64,000 nucleotides of DNA from Streptomyces toyocaensis (GTDB lineage: Bacteria > Actinomycetota > Actinomycetes > Streptomycetales > Streptomycetaceae): contig NZ_JFCB01000012.1 of assembly GCF_000725125.1 (NCBI RefSeq), positions 116,102 through 180,101 of the forward strand, in the 5' to 3' direction. The notes under the pieces were generated by a model, which was not told where the DNA came from, searched no databases, and saw only the letters and a list, made by a program, of their open reading frames with translations. The first letter of the stretch is position 1. Every line of letters begins with the position of its first letter. The translations under genes were made by a program, and so were the position numbers. Of this stretch, positions 23,533 to 31,716 are shown one piece after another.

Positions 23533-24795
23533 ATGGCACCGACAGATCCGTCGTCATCCCGGCCCGCCCCCTCCCGAAGCGTGACCGCGGAAGGTGACGG
23601 GATGGCGGCAGGACGGCGCCCGGACCGGTCCGAAAGCTTCGGGGAAGCGCTCCTCGGAAAGATCCTGGACAGCGCGCACGAACTCCCGCCCCATCTCATC
23701 GGGCCCCTGGTCGCCGACGTGATGGAGCGGCTCGGTGGCCGCCGTCCGCAGGTGCTGTTGCAGGACTACGGCCAGTTGGCGCTCGTACCACTGCCCGGTG
23801 AGGGACTCACCGGCGGGGAACCCCAGCTGATCGACGACTCCTATGCGGGCCGCTGCTTTCTCGACGCCATCCCTGTCGAGGTGCCCCAGGAGGACGGCGT
23901 CCGGGTCCATCTGCCCCTGCTGGACGGCGGTGACCAGGTGGGGGTCATGGCGGTGACGCTGGACAGCGTCGATGACGACGACCGCCGCCTGCTGCTCAGA
24001 ATCTCCGGCCTGGTGGCCGACCTGCTGGTGACCAAGCACGGCTATTCCGACCTGTTCTTCGACGTCCGACGCGATGAGGGGATGAGCGTCGCCGCGGAGA
24101 TCCAGTGGTCCCTGCTGCCACCGCTGGCCATGATCATGCCCCGGGTCGCCGTCGCCGGAATCCTGGAACCCGCCTACGCCGTGGGCGGCGACAGCTTCGA
24201 CTACGCGCTGAACGGCGACGTCCTCCACGTGGTCATGATCGACGCGATGGGGCACGGACTGGACGCGGCCACGATGGCCACCGTGGCCATCGGCGCCTAC
24301 CGCCACGCCCGCCGCGCCGGCATCGGACTGTCGGAGATCTACGCGTTCATGGACCGCGCCGTGGCCGAGCAGTTCGGTCCCGAGCAGTTCGTCACCGCGC
24401 AGATCCTGCAGCTGGACACAACGACGGGACAGGTGCAATGGGTCAACGCCGGACACCCGCCGCCGATCCTCGTCCGCGACCACCGCGTCGCACAGCGTCT
24501 GGTCGCCCCGACGACCCTTCCCGTCGGCATGGGCGGTTCGGAGCCTCGGGTGAGCGAACTGAGGCTGGTGCCCGGGGACCGAGTCCTCTGCTTCACCGAC
24601 GGAGTGGTCGAGGAACACAAGAGCGGCGGGGAGGAGTTCGGGGAGGTCCAGCTGATCGACTGTGTGAACCATCTGGAGAGGACCGGCCGCGGCATCCGGG
24701 CGGTGACGCGCTCCCTGTCCCACACGCTCAAACGGGCGCGGGGCGGACAGACCAGCGACGACGCGACGCTGCTCATGGTGGAGTGGCGCGGCTGA
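23533..24795 (+). CDS. PP2C/SpoIIE-type serine phosphatase with GAF-like N-terminus
   Basis: 420 aa from ATG 23533. After a variable 30-residue leader, residues about 30-170 form a GAF-like sensory domain (VLLQDYGQLALVPLPG...). From about 180 lies a SpoIIE domain with metal-binding Asp motifs: VGGDSFDYAL, VVMIDAMGHGLDAA, WVNAGHPPPILV, CFTDGVVE and SDDATLLMVEW. Such phosphatases dephosphorylate STAS anti-anti-sigma factors in partner-switching systems. A STAS gene lies 1.1 kb downstream. A broken second copy is at 34.1 kb. Confidence 0.92.
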   Translation: MAPTDPSSSRPAPSRSVTAEGDGMAAGRRPDRSESFGEALLGKILDSAHELPPHLIGPLVADVMERLGGRRPQVLLQDYGQLALVPLPGEGLTGGEPQLIDDSYAGRCFLDAIPVEVPQEDGVRVHLPLLDGGDQVGVMAVTLDSVDDDDRRLLLRISGLVADLLVTKHGYSDLFFDVRRDEGMSVAAEIQWSLLPPLAMIMPRVAVAGILEPAYAVGGDSFDYALNGDVLHVVMIDAMGHGLDAATMATVAIGAYRHARRAGIGLSEIYAFMDRAVAEQFGPEQFVTAQILQLDTTTGQVQWVNAGHPPPILVRDHRVAQRLVAPTTLPVGMGGSEPRVSELRLVPGDRVLCFTDGVVEEHKSGGEEFGEVQLIDCVNHLERTGRGIRAVTRSLSHTLKRARGGQTSDDATLLMVEWRG

Positions 24796-24830
24796 CCTCT
24801 CGTCCGCGCCGTCCGTGACTGTTGCACGGC

Positions 24831-24862
24831 GGCAGGTACCGCACATCCGTGCGGTACCTGCC
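24831..24862 (+). terminator. perfect hairpin after phosphatase gene
   Basis: A 14-bp perfect stem GGCAGGTACCGCAC with ATCC loop (arms 24831-24844 and 24849-24862), 35 bp after the phosphatase stop. Confidence 0.8.
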
Positions 24863-24875
24863 CCTCGCCGCCGGT

Positions 24876-24951
24876 GAACGCGGAGTAGTGTGGGCAGTAC
24901 CGAGGGCATCTCGCACACCGGCTTCCACGCCGGGTCGTCCCCGGCGAAGGA
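24876..24951 (+). promoter_or_regulatory. conserved leader of DUF5994 gene, copy 1
   Basis: This 76-bp noncoding block matches 35076-35151 at 74 positions, better than the coding DNA on either side. It ends about 47 bp before the DUF5994 ATG. A 1-bp length difference after the block rules out a conserved reading frame into DUF5994. It probably holds the promoter and a constrained leader. Confidence 0.65.
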
Positions 24952-24998
24952 CGGCACCCGGGCCGTCGCACAGGTGGCCCCGGAGACAGGTCCGCATC

Positions 24999-25592
24999 AT
25001 GTCGGCGACCTTTTACCCCACCCAGCCCCGTGAGCCCGTCGCAGCCCCGGCCGTGCGTCTCGCGCTGAAGACCGACGGCGCCTCCCGCGGGCTGCTGGAC
25101 GGAGCCTGGTGGCCCCGTTCCCGGGACCTGCTGAGTGAACTGCCGGCACTCACGGACGTGTTGGACCCCCTGTGGGGCCGCATCACCCGGATCGCCGTCA
25201 ACCCGGAGCACTGGCCGGTCATGCCCCGCGAGATCCCCGTGAGCGGGCACACCGTCAAGGTCGGCTGGTTCACGTCGGAGATCGACCCGCACAAGCTGCT
25301 GCTGCTCTCCTACGGCACCGGGCGCTTCGATCTCCTCGTCATCCCGCCCGGGACCGGGGCGGAGTCTGCGGCCCGGCTGCTGGCAGCCGCGTCCGACCAC
25401 AACGGCCCGCCCCTGACCGCCGGCGCGCTGATCGCCGCGGAAGGGGCCCGGCACGCCGTCTCCCCCACCGGCCAGGCACTGGACCCGGACGAGGCATGGG
25501 AGTACGAGGGCGGCGCCCCGGCGGTGTCCGCGGCCGTCACCGGACAGAGCGGTCCGCCAGGGCCGGCCAGCCGGCTGATCATCGGTATGTGA
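24999..25592 (+). CDS. DUF5994 family protein
   Basis: 197 aa from ATG 24999. The family core is present: residues about 28-40 GLLDGAWWPRSRD, then LWGRITRIAVNPEHWP, KVGWFTSEIDPHKLLLLSYG and RFDLLVIPPGTGAESAARL. No enzymatic motif is visible; function unknown. It is second in a phosphatase-DUF5994-membrane peptide-STAS module and is followed at 9 bp by the small membrane protein gene. The paralogue at 35198 is very similar. Confidence 0.85.
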   Translation: MSATFYPTQPREPVAAPAVRLALKTDGASRGLLDGAWWPRSRDLLSELPALTDVLDPLWGRITRIAVNPEHWPVMPREIPVSGHTVKVGWFTSEIDPHKLLLLSYGTGRFDLLVIPPGTGAESAARLLAAASDHNGPPLTAGALIAAEGARHAVSPTGQALDPDEAWEYEGGAPAVSAAVTGQSGPPGPASRLIIGM

Positions 25593-25601
25593 GGTGGCCG
25601 C

Positions 25602-25910
25602 ATGAACGCCTTCCTGACGGCCATCGCTTTCCTGGTCCTCGTCGCAGTGGCGGCGTACGTGATCCACCGGCTAGGGCTCCAGCACGCCGACAGGATCGCG
25701 GCGTACCGGTACAGCACCCCCCGGCCCGGTCGCCATGGTCGTGGCGCGCCCCAGCCGCACCCCGCACCATGGGTCGGCATCCAGGCGTCCGACAGGCCAC
25801 CCACCCGGCCCGCCCCACCACCCACCCGGCCCGCGGTGACGCGAGCCCGGGGCGTGGGCGCAGGCTCTGGGGCACCCGAGAATCCGAGCATCCGAACCGA
25901 GGCGTCATGA
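25602..25910 (+). CDS. small single-pass membrane protein
   Basis: 102 aa. One N-terminal membrane helix (residues about 4-22, LTAIAFLVLVAVAAYVI) is followed by HADRIAAYRYS and a Pro/Arg-rich, probably disordered tail. Its TGA overlaps the STAS start (ATGA), so the two are translationally coupled. The first 45 residues are nearly identical in the second copy at 35805; the tails differ. Family unknown. Confidence 0.75.
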   Translation: MNAFLTAIAFLVLVAVAAYVIHRLGLQHADRIAAYRYSTPRPGRHGRGAPQPHPAPWVGIQASDRPPTRPAPPPTRPAVTRARGVGAGSGAPENPSIRTEAS

Positions 25911-26254
25911 CTCCTCCGCGGGTGAACATCTACCGGCACGACCGGGGCGCGCGGGCCCTGGTCACCCTGGCCGGTGTGATCGACCCCGTCACCGCGCCCC
26001 GGGTGCGCGCCGCTCTGGAGCAGTGTCTGCGGGACGGCATCACCCTCATCGACGTCGATCTGACCACCGTCGACCACTGTGACGACAGCGGCCTGCGCGT
26101 CTTCCTCGACGTGTCGGAGCAAGCCGCCGAGGCCCAGGCGTTCCTCCTGCTGCACCACCCCTCCCCGCAGACCGAACGACTGCTCATGGACACGGGCTCC
26201 GATGGTCTGCTCTACCCGACGAGGCCGGGAGGGGCGCGCCCTCAGCGGGCTTGA
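25907..26254 (+). CDS. STAS-domain anti-anti-sigma factor
   Basis: 115 aa from ATG 25907. STAS pattern: LVTLAGVIDPVTAPRVRAAL, then LIDVDLTTVDHCDDSGLRVFLDV with the phosphorylatable Ser in DDSGL. Such proteins sequester an anti-sigma kinase when unphosphorylated. The module includes its likely phosphatase, but no RsbW-type kinase or sigma factor gene is present, so its partner must be encoded elsewhere. Confidence 0.88.
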   Translation: MTPPRVNIYRHDRGARALVTLAGVIDPVTAPRVRAALEQCLRDGITLIDVDLTTVDHCDDSGLRVFLDVSEQAAEAQAFLLLHHPSPQTERLLMDTGSDGLLYPTRPGGARPQRA

Positions 26255-26328
26255 CGTCGGCAGAAGCGCCCCGGGAACGGCCCGCCGGACGGAGGGTAGG
26301 TGCGCCGGTCGCGCCCCTCGCCGCCCCC

Positions 26329-26811
26329 TCAGCCCAGAGGACCGCGCCCGCTCCCCGTGTCGATGAGGATCTGTTCCGCGTCGCGGACGTTGTCCGCCCA
26401 GACCGCCTGGGCCATCGCGGCACGGGCGGCATCCGGTGCCGTGTCGGGCGGGACGACCAGCAGCGAGAAGATGTCCCGGTCCCCCCGGGTGACCAGGACC
26501 GTGTCGTCACCGACCGGGAAGGAGTCGATGCGCACCACGTGGTCGTCCACGACGATACGCGTCGGGAGACCCTCCCAGGCGGCGGCATCCAGCCCCACAC
26601 GGGACACGGGGCCGAGGTGGGCGACGAGGGCACTCAACAGGGCGGGCAGCTCGGCGCCGATGTCGCGCGAGCGCGGCCACCACGCGCCGTCGAGGACGCC
26701 TTTGCGTGATGCGGTCGTCTCCAGCCGGAGAAGCGCAGATCCCGGTCGCACGGCCTCGTGGACGCCACTGGGCAGACGCCGGGGAACAGGTGGTGTATCC
26801 GAGCTGGTCAT
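26329..26811 (-). CDS. DUF5994 family protein (divergent paralogue)
   Basis: 160 aa from ATG 26811. It shares VLDGAWWPRSRDIGAELPAL and FSLLVVPPDTAPDAARAAM with the other DUF5994 proteins, but the remainder has drifted and the C-terminus is shorter. It converges on the STAS gene. Having three paralogues and a fragment in 13 kb points to repeated capture or duplication. Confidence 0.8.
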   Translation of the reverse strand: MTSSDTPPVPRRLPSGVHEAVRPGSALLRLETTASRKGVLDGAWWPRSRDIGAELPALLSALVAHLGPVSRVGLDAAAWEGLPTRIVVDDHVVRIDSFPVGDDTVLVTRGDRDIFSLLVVPPDTAPDAARAAMAQAVWADNVRDAEQILIDTGSGRGPLG

Positions 26812-27059
26812 GATGACCACCCGTCCGTAGGGCCGGTGCGACGGCGGGACTCCGCCCGCAGCTCCCACGCTACTCCTGGCTCCACACGCACCGACGCCCG
26901 CAAGATCGCCCGTCCTCTCGCCCGCCCCCGAGGGAACGGATCCAGCACACATGAGGTCGGGAAGCCCCATGAACACTGGAGAACTACGGAGTGGTGTTTT
27001 CCCGGGCCAGAGGCACCCCGACCGACGTTTCGGCAGGTCACAGCCCTGTTCAAGGAAAA

Positions 27060-27104
27060 CTCCCGAAGCGGGTGTCGCAGGTTCGAATCCTGCCGGGGGC
27101 ACAG
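27060..27104 (+). repeat. attachment-site repeat 4
   Basis: The last 39 bp are identical to the tRNA-Arg end; the first 6 have two changes. Similarity continues through a copy of the tRNA terminator hairpin to the CGTGCCA pair at about 27163-27185, so about 125 bp are repeated. Confidence 0.88.
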
Positions 27105-27365
27105 CGAGAAGGGCCAGCTGAGGAGGGGGTTCCTGCCAGGCCGGCCCTTCGTCGTGTCCAGGGTCGTGCCACACGCGTGCCAGTAGGCCGTTTCCTGCGG
27201 ATCACCTCGCCGACCCAGTGGCGCCGGACGGGCATGCCTGAGCTGACCTGGTGAGTGCCGGTAGGGCAATCGGTGGATCCTTCTTTCCTCATGGCGATTT
27301 CGGTCACCCCACTGGACATGACGTCTGCGAATGCATGTCCCAGCGGCGCCAGGCGCAGGGAGCCC

Positions 27366-28313
27366 ATGCGCACGAAACGGAGACGTCTCATGCCCATCCG
27401 CACAGCAGGACGATCCCGCCGGTGGCTTCCCGTCACGGCGACGGCGGCAGCACTGGTGGGTGGCCCGCTGGCCCCGGCTGCTCCCGCCGTCGCGGCACCC
27501 ATCGCCACGGTCCGCTGCCCGGCCCAGAACCTGCAGACGGCCATCGACGACGCCCGCCCCGGATCGACGCTACGGGTGACCGGGACCTGCACCGGCAACT
27601 TCACCATCACCAAGAACCTGACGCTCATCGGTCTCGGTGCGACGCTCGACGGGGGTGGTACCGGCACCGTCGTGACCGTCCTCGCGGGGGTTCGGGCACA
27701 GCTGACCGCCCTGACCATCACCCACGGCGGCCGCCCCGCGACCGGCTACGGCGGCGGCATCTACAACGACGGCGGCACGGTGACACTGACCCGTTCCACC
27801 GTGCGCGACAACGTCGCGGGCCAGGGCGGCGGCATCTACAACTCCATCGGCGGCACTGTGCGGTCGAATCTGTCGCAGGTGCGCGACAACACCGCGGACA
27901 CCGGAGGCGGCATCTTCAACTTCGGCACGATGACGCTGACCGGCTCCGCTGTGACCGGTAACACCTCGAAGACCTTCGGGGGCGGCATCTTCAATATCTT
28001 CGCCTCGTTGCGGCTGAATCTCTCGCAGGTGCGCGACAACACCGCGACGAACGGCGGCGGCATCTACAACGAAGGCGGTCCGATGCAGCTGGACCTGTCA
28101 CAGGTGCGCTCCAACGTCGCGAGCGGCAACGGCGGCGGCATCTACACTCGCGGCGAGGCGACACTGACCAGATCCGCGGTGACCCGCAACACCGCGAGGG
28201 ACGGCGGCGGCATCTACAACCGTTCGGTGGTGCGGCTGATCCTCTCGCGCGTCTTCGCCAACACCCCGAACAACTGCGCCCCGCCCGGCAGCGTGCCCGG
28301 CTGCACCGGCTGA
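27366..28313 (+). CDS. secreted parallel beta-helix repeat protein
   Basis: 315 aa from ATG 27366. An Arg-rich n-region and hydrophobic stretch (residues about 1-45, ending PAVAA) make a secretion signal, with twin Arg present but no clear Tat motif. From about residue 100 there are six GGGI(Y/F)N-type repeats spaced 20-30 residues apart, alternating with LTRSxVxxN or LxLSQVRDN, the pattern of right-handed beta-helices seen in adhesins and polysaccharide-active enzymes. No catalytic residues were identified. The C-terminus has a NNCAPPG element shared with the next gene. Confidence 0.85.
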   Translation: MRTKRRRLMPIRTAGRSRRWLPVTATAAALVGGPLAPAAPAVAAPIATVRCPAQNLQTAIDDARPGSTLRVTGTCTGNFTITKNLTLIGLGATLDGGGTGTVVTVLAGVRAQLTALTITHGGRPATGYGGGIYNDGGTVTLTRSTVRDNVAGQGGGIYNSIGGTVRSNLSQVRDNTADTGGGIFNFGTMTLTGSAVTGNTSKTFGGGIFNIFASLRLNLSQVRDNTATNGGGIYNEGGPMQLDLSQVRSNVASGNGGGIYTRGEATLTRSAVTRNTARDGGGIYNRSVVRLILSRVFANTPNNCAPPGSVPGCTG

Positions 28314-28374
28314 CCGGCCGAACCAGTTCAGAGCAGGCGTGATTTCACCGAGACCCGACGAGCCGGGAGAGCCC

Positions 28375-29442
28375 ATGCCGTCCTTTTCCGCGCGCGCCCT
28401 GCGCACCATTGTTGCCTCGGCCGTACTGACGACCCTCTCGGGTGTCACGGCTGACGCCGCCGAGTCCCACACCAGGATGGTCCCCTGCCACGACAACGCC
28501 GCGCTGATCAGCGCTGTCAACGAAGCCAACGCTGCGGGCTCAGGCGTCATCAGACTCGCCCGGAAGTGTACGTATATCCTGAGTCGTGCCTTTCCGGGCG
28601 ACTACGGAGACAACGCGCTGCCCGCCATCACCGGCAACATCACCATCGAAGGCAACGGGGCCACACTGGCCCGTGCCAACACCGCTCCCGACATGCGCAT
28701 TCTGCAGGTGAGCGGTCATGGCGCCCTGACCGTCGAGAACACCACTCTCACCAACGGCAAGCTGGACCCGAACTTCTCCTTCGGTGGTAACGCCTTCGTC
28801 TTCGTGCCCACCGCGAGCCTCAAGCTGGTGCACAGCCGGCTCACTCATGGATTCGCGCGATGGGGCGGAGGCGTACTCAACGACGGCCCGCTGGAGATCG
28901 ACCACAGCCAGATCACCCGCAATTCCACGAGTTACGGCGGGGGCGGGATCTGGAACCGGTGGACCCTGCTGGTGAAGGCCAGTGAGATCACCGCCAACAC
29001 CGGAGCCGTGGAGATCGGAGGTATCGCCACCGGCGGCTCGACTCCGGGCCCGACGGCGACCGCGACCGTGCGGTCGAGCAGGGTGTCCGACAACCGAGGC
29101 AGCGGCATCGCCACCGACGTCCACATGACCACCGATGTGATCGACAGTGTCGTGACAGGCAACACCGGTACCGCGGCAGTCCCCGGAGGCGGAGTCGACA
29201 ACGAGGGAACGACGACACTGACGCGCAGCCAGGTAGTGGGCAATCATTCCCCCAGCACCGGCGGGGGCATCTACAACGTGGGAACCCTCCGGCTCGTTCG
29301 TACCTCGGTGTCGCGCAATACCGCCGGAACAGACGGCGGCGGCATCTACAACGCGATTCCAGGGACCGTCACGTTGCGGCACAGTGCCGTGTACGGCAAC
29401 CGGCCCAACAACTGTGCCCCGCCCGGTACCTGCCCGCGCTGA
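28375..29442 (+). CDS. secreted parallel beta-helix protein (paralogue)
   Basis: 355 aa from ATG 28375, with GGGAGAG upstream. A signal peptide (residues about 1-30) ends near ADAAES. The repeats are sparser and more varied than in the preceding protein (GGGVLNDG, GGGIWNR, GGGIYNVG, GGGIYNA), but both end in NRPNNCAPPG-type motifs, indicating common descent. The tandem pair is probably co-expressed (61 bp apart) and secreted; a cell-surface or mycelial role is inference. Confidence 0.83.
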   Translation: MPSFSARALRTIVASAVLTTLSGVTADAAESHTRMVPCHDNAALISAVNEANAAGSGVIRLARKCTYILSRAFPGDYGDNALPAITGNITIEGNGATLARANTAPDMRILQVSGHGALTVENTTLTNGKLDPNFSFGGNAFVFVPTASLKLVHSRLTHGFARWGGGVLNDGPLEIDHSQITRNSTSYGGGGIWNRWTLLVKASEITANTGAVEIGGIATGGSTPGPTATATVRSSRVSDNRGSGIATDVHMTTDVIDSVVTGNTGTAAVPGGGVDNEGTTTLTRSQVVGNHSPSTGGGIYNVGTLRLVRTSVSRNTAGTDGGGIYNAIPGTVTLRHSAVYGNRPNNCAPPGTCPR

Positions 29443-29464
29443 CCGCGAGGAGTACTGCCAGAGC

Positions 29465-29489
29465 GACCCGCCCGCCTACCGGGCGGGTC
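29465..29489 (+). terminator. hairpin after beta-helix genes
   Basis: A 10-bp stem GACCCGCCCG / CGGGCGGGTC with a CCTAC loop, followed by TTC. Confidence 0.75.
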
Positions 29490-29609
29490 TTCGACGCACT
29501 CGGGAAGATTCTCGTCAGCGGTGCTCTGGCGGACCTGCTCTCACCGCCAGCTCTTCCGGCCCCTCGGTCATCACCAACACCAAGCGGCGGCGCACCTCTC
29601 CCTGTTCGC

Positions 29610-29942
29610 TCACCCCCAGGGCTCGACGCCTACCACGGCCTCGACCGGCACTGCCCCGTACACGTGCGGGAACTCCTCGCCGTTCGGCGGCATGGCCTCG
29701 TACCTCAGCGGGACATCGAGCCGGGCCGGGTCCACGACCAGCACCACCAACTCGTCGGGGCCGTCGTAGCCGCCGTAGAGGAAGGCCGCGATACGCCGGA
29801 GCTGGTCGCGGGTGGAGAAGTGGACGAATCCCTCCTGTTGGAGCGTGCGGCCGCGGGTGGACATCTCGTAGGTGCCGGACTCACGGGCCGCCTCCCATAG
29901 AGAGCGCTCGGTGATGTGCACGATGTGCTGAGGCTTCGACAT
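29610..29942 (-). CDS. DUF952 family protein
   Basis: 110 aa from ATG 29942. The family pattern is clear: IVHITERSLWEAARESGTY, EGFVHFSTRDQLRRIA, ELVVLVVDPARLDVPLRYE and FPHVYGAVPVEAVV. DUF952 proteins have an ADP-ribosyltransferase-like fold; biochemical function is unknown. It converges on the beta-helix pair. Confidence 0.88.
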   Translation of the reverse strand: MSKPQHIVHITERSLWEAARESGTYEMSTRGRTLQQEGFVHFSTRDQLRRIAAFLYGGYDGPDELVVLVVDPARLDVPLRYEAMPPNGEEFPHVYGAVPVEAVVGVEPWG

Positions 29943-30195
29943 GCGGCCACGCTACGGGCCCCCGGCCCTGCCGCGCAGCTGTAAATTGCGTTGGTCCGGC
30001 AGGCTGAGGGACCGGGTGACGGTCGACGCATAGGCGGTGTGGCTACGGTCGCGCCTCCGCGCGCCGACAAACGCTCGGGCCGACGAACGTACCCGTCACC
30101 TGGGCAGGAGCGGGACACGCATGGTGGGAAGCCCGTCTCAATTGCCATCTCATCACCATCGTTCGGAGCCGACCTCGACGGTACGCCGAGGTTGG

Positions 30196-30666
30196 TCAAC
30201 TTCGATCGGTGGTCTGGCATGCACGCAGGTGAACGGCCTCGGACTTCTCGTCGGGGAACCGGGCCTTACCGCCGCAGTACTCACAACCGCCTTGGCCCGA
30301 TCGCATGTTGTCTAGACGAGGACGGACAACGCTCCAGCAGCGGAGGCACCAAGCGCGGACCGACTGCTTTACATCGTGGATGACCTCCATCGGCAGCACA
30401 CGGCCACGGACGATCACGTCCGCACGACGCTCATCCGCTCGCTGTTTCTTGCGACAGTGCCCACAACCAGCGCCCCCGTATACCGGGTTACGGATGTAGC
30501 TGAGGTACACGTTGAGCGGGGTCTCATGGCCAGGGCAACGCCTGTTGAGGCACCGCGCCCGCCACGGTAACGATGTGCGCCCAGGATAAGGCTCCATTGG
30601 TTCGCACCCAGCCTCCCTGAGTTCCGTCGCTGCTACGGCCTCATCGGTCTTATATCTCTTTGGCAC
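30196..30666 (-). CDS. Cys-rich (zinc-ribbon-like) protein
   Basis: 156 aa from a GTG at 30666. Two Cys4 clusters are visible: CLNRRCPGH...GCGHCRKKQ and WCLRCW...GGCEYCGGKA. The repeated unit fits treble-clef/zinc-ribbon domains common in actinobacterial accessory DNA and is often linked to DNA binding or homing nucleases, but no nuclease motif is seen. The start is uncertain. Confidence 0.55.
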   Translation of the reverse strand: MPKRYKTDEAVAATELREAGCEPMEPYPGRTSLPWRARCLNRRCPGHETPLNVYLSYIRNPVYGGAGCGHCRKKQRADERRADVIVRGRVLPMEVIHDVKQSVRAWCLRCWSVVRPRLDNMRSGQGGCEYCGGKARFPDEKSEAVHLRACQTTDRS

Positions 30667-30979
30667 AGGCGCATCCTGGCATCGAGCACTGACGCAAGGC
30701 CGCCGAGGCGGTCTCCTGGGAGACAGCGGACTGAGCCGTGGTTGAGGCATACGGTCAATGCCTCCGAACGCACGTGAGCGTCTAGCTGCGTGACAACGCC
30801 AACGGACAGCGGCGGACAAGCACGGACGTCAGCGGACCATCGCAGCAGGTGGAGGGCACACTGGCCGCTGGCCGAGCCCCCGCCCAAGTTGCTTCGGGAC
30901 GAAGAAGCCAGGGAGCGGTGCTGTAGCGGGTATGTTGCCCGTGCTGGTTCGGGACGCTGCGGGACGCGGGGGCAAGCAC
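30667..30979. other. 313-bp gap
   Basis: No convincing gene or strong hairpin was found. It contains the divergent promoters of the Cys-rich protein and the small membrane protein genes. Confidence 0.4.
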
Positions 30980-31153
30980 GTGGACGAAGACGAGATCAGG
31001 CGCGCGGTGGCACGGGGCGTGCGTGACTACGAAAGGTCTCGACCGAAGCCCAAGGGAATCATCGCTGAGACGGAGAGTGCGGTAGGCGGCTGCGTGGCGA
31101 TGTTCCTGATCGCCCTTGTGATTCTGGGTGTCGTTGCTGCCTGCAATAGGTGA
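30980..31153 (+). CDS. small membrane protein
   Basis: 57 aa from a GTG at 30980 (an ATG at 30932 would add 16 residues). A charged N-terminal helix (VDEDEIRRAVARGVRDYERS) is followed by a C-terminal membrane helix (CVAMFLIALVILGVVAACNR). Family unknown. Confidence 0.5.
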   Translation: MDEDEIRRAVARGVRDYERSRPKPKGIIAETESAVGGCVAMFLIALVILGVVAACNR

Positions 31154-31212
31154 CGTCCGGGTCAGGCCTTCGCCAGCATGTTCGACGGCAGTGACGGCAA
31201 CGCCGACGGCAA

Positions 31213-31341
31213 CGGTTGGGGAGGGCGGCCGTGGCCGCACGGGAAGCCGAGCAGGGAGCCCAGGCAACCGTCTTCACCTCGGACACCGACGATCTGAACC
31301 AGCTTCTCGCAGGCCGCCCCGTACGGATCGAGAAGGTCTGA
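31213..31341 (+). pseudogene. C-terminal fragment of a PIN-domain toxin
   Basis: 43 codons read RAAVAAREAEQGAQATVFTSD, then DDLNQLLAGRPVRIEKV and a stop: the typical last strand and acidic TSDxxDL motif of VapC-type PIN domains. The upstream part of the domain is absent and the frame is closed by a stop at about 31190. Confidence 0.6.
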
Positions 31342-31494
31342 CGGGACACGTGCACCTCGCTCGGGTTGCTCGCCGGCTTCCGCCGGGCAACCCGCGCCTT
31401 CACCGGACGGCACCCACCAGCACGCATTCAACACGTTTGTGAACCTGCCTAGTTGCTTTGCAGGGCTGCACCACGGCGCGGGACCAGACGGTGT

Positions 31495-31701
31495 TCACTG
31501 CGTCCACACCCGCTGGAACTCTTCGGTCGGGACAATCTCCAGCAGGTCCTCTTCAGGGTTGATCGCCTGGTCTGTCAGGCCGCCGTGCTCGTCTTCCAGG
31601 TGCTCCCAGCTGTACCGATGGAGCCGACCGGCCGAAGTCAGCTCGGTTTGCCTGATGGCGACCAACTCGCCGCGGTCGGGCACGGCCTCGATGTACCACA
31701 A
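31495..31701 (-). CDS. small hypothetical protein
   Basis: 68 aa starting at TTG 31701, preceded by GGAGGTC. The sequence is rich in acidic residues and looks genuine (WYIEAVPDRGELVAIRQTEL...), with no cysteine pair or membrane helix. It follows the large secreted protein gene by 15 bp on the same strand and may be co-transcribed. Family unknown. Confidence 0.55.
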   Translation of the reverse strand: MWYIEAVPDRGELVAIRQTELTSAGRLHRYSWEHLEDEHGGLTDQAINPEEDLLEIVPTEEFQRVWTQ

Positions 31702-31716
31702 GCCACAGACCTCCAG

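Noticed and set aside
24876..24951. Conserved leader as a short protein-coding gene (GISHTGFHAGSSPAKD in one frame)
   Set aside because: A 1-bp length difference right after the block makes the continuation differ between copies, and no ribosome site precedes it; kept as regulatory DNA instead.
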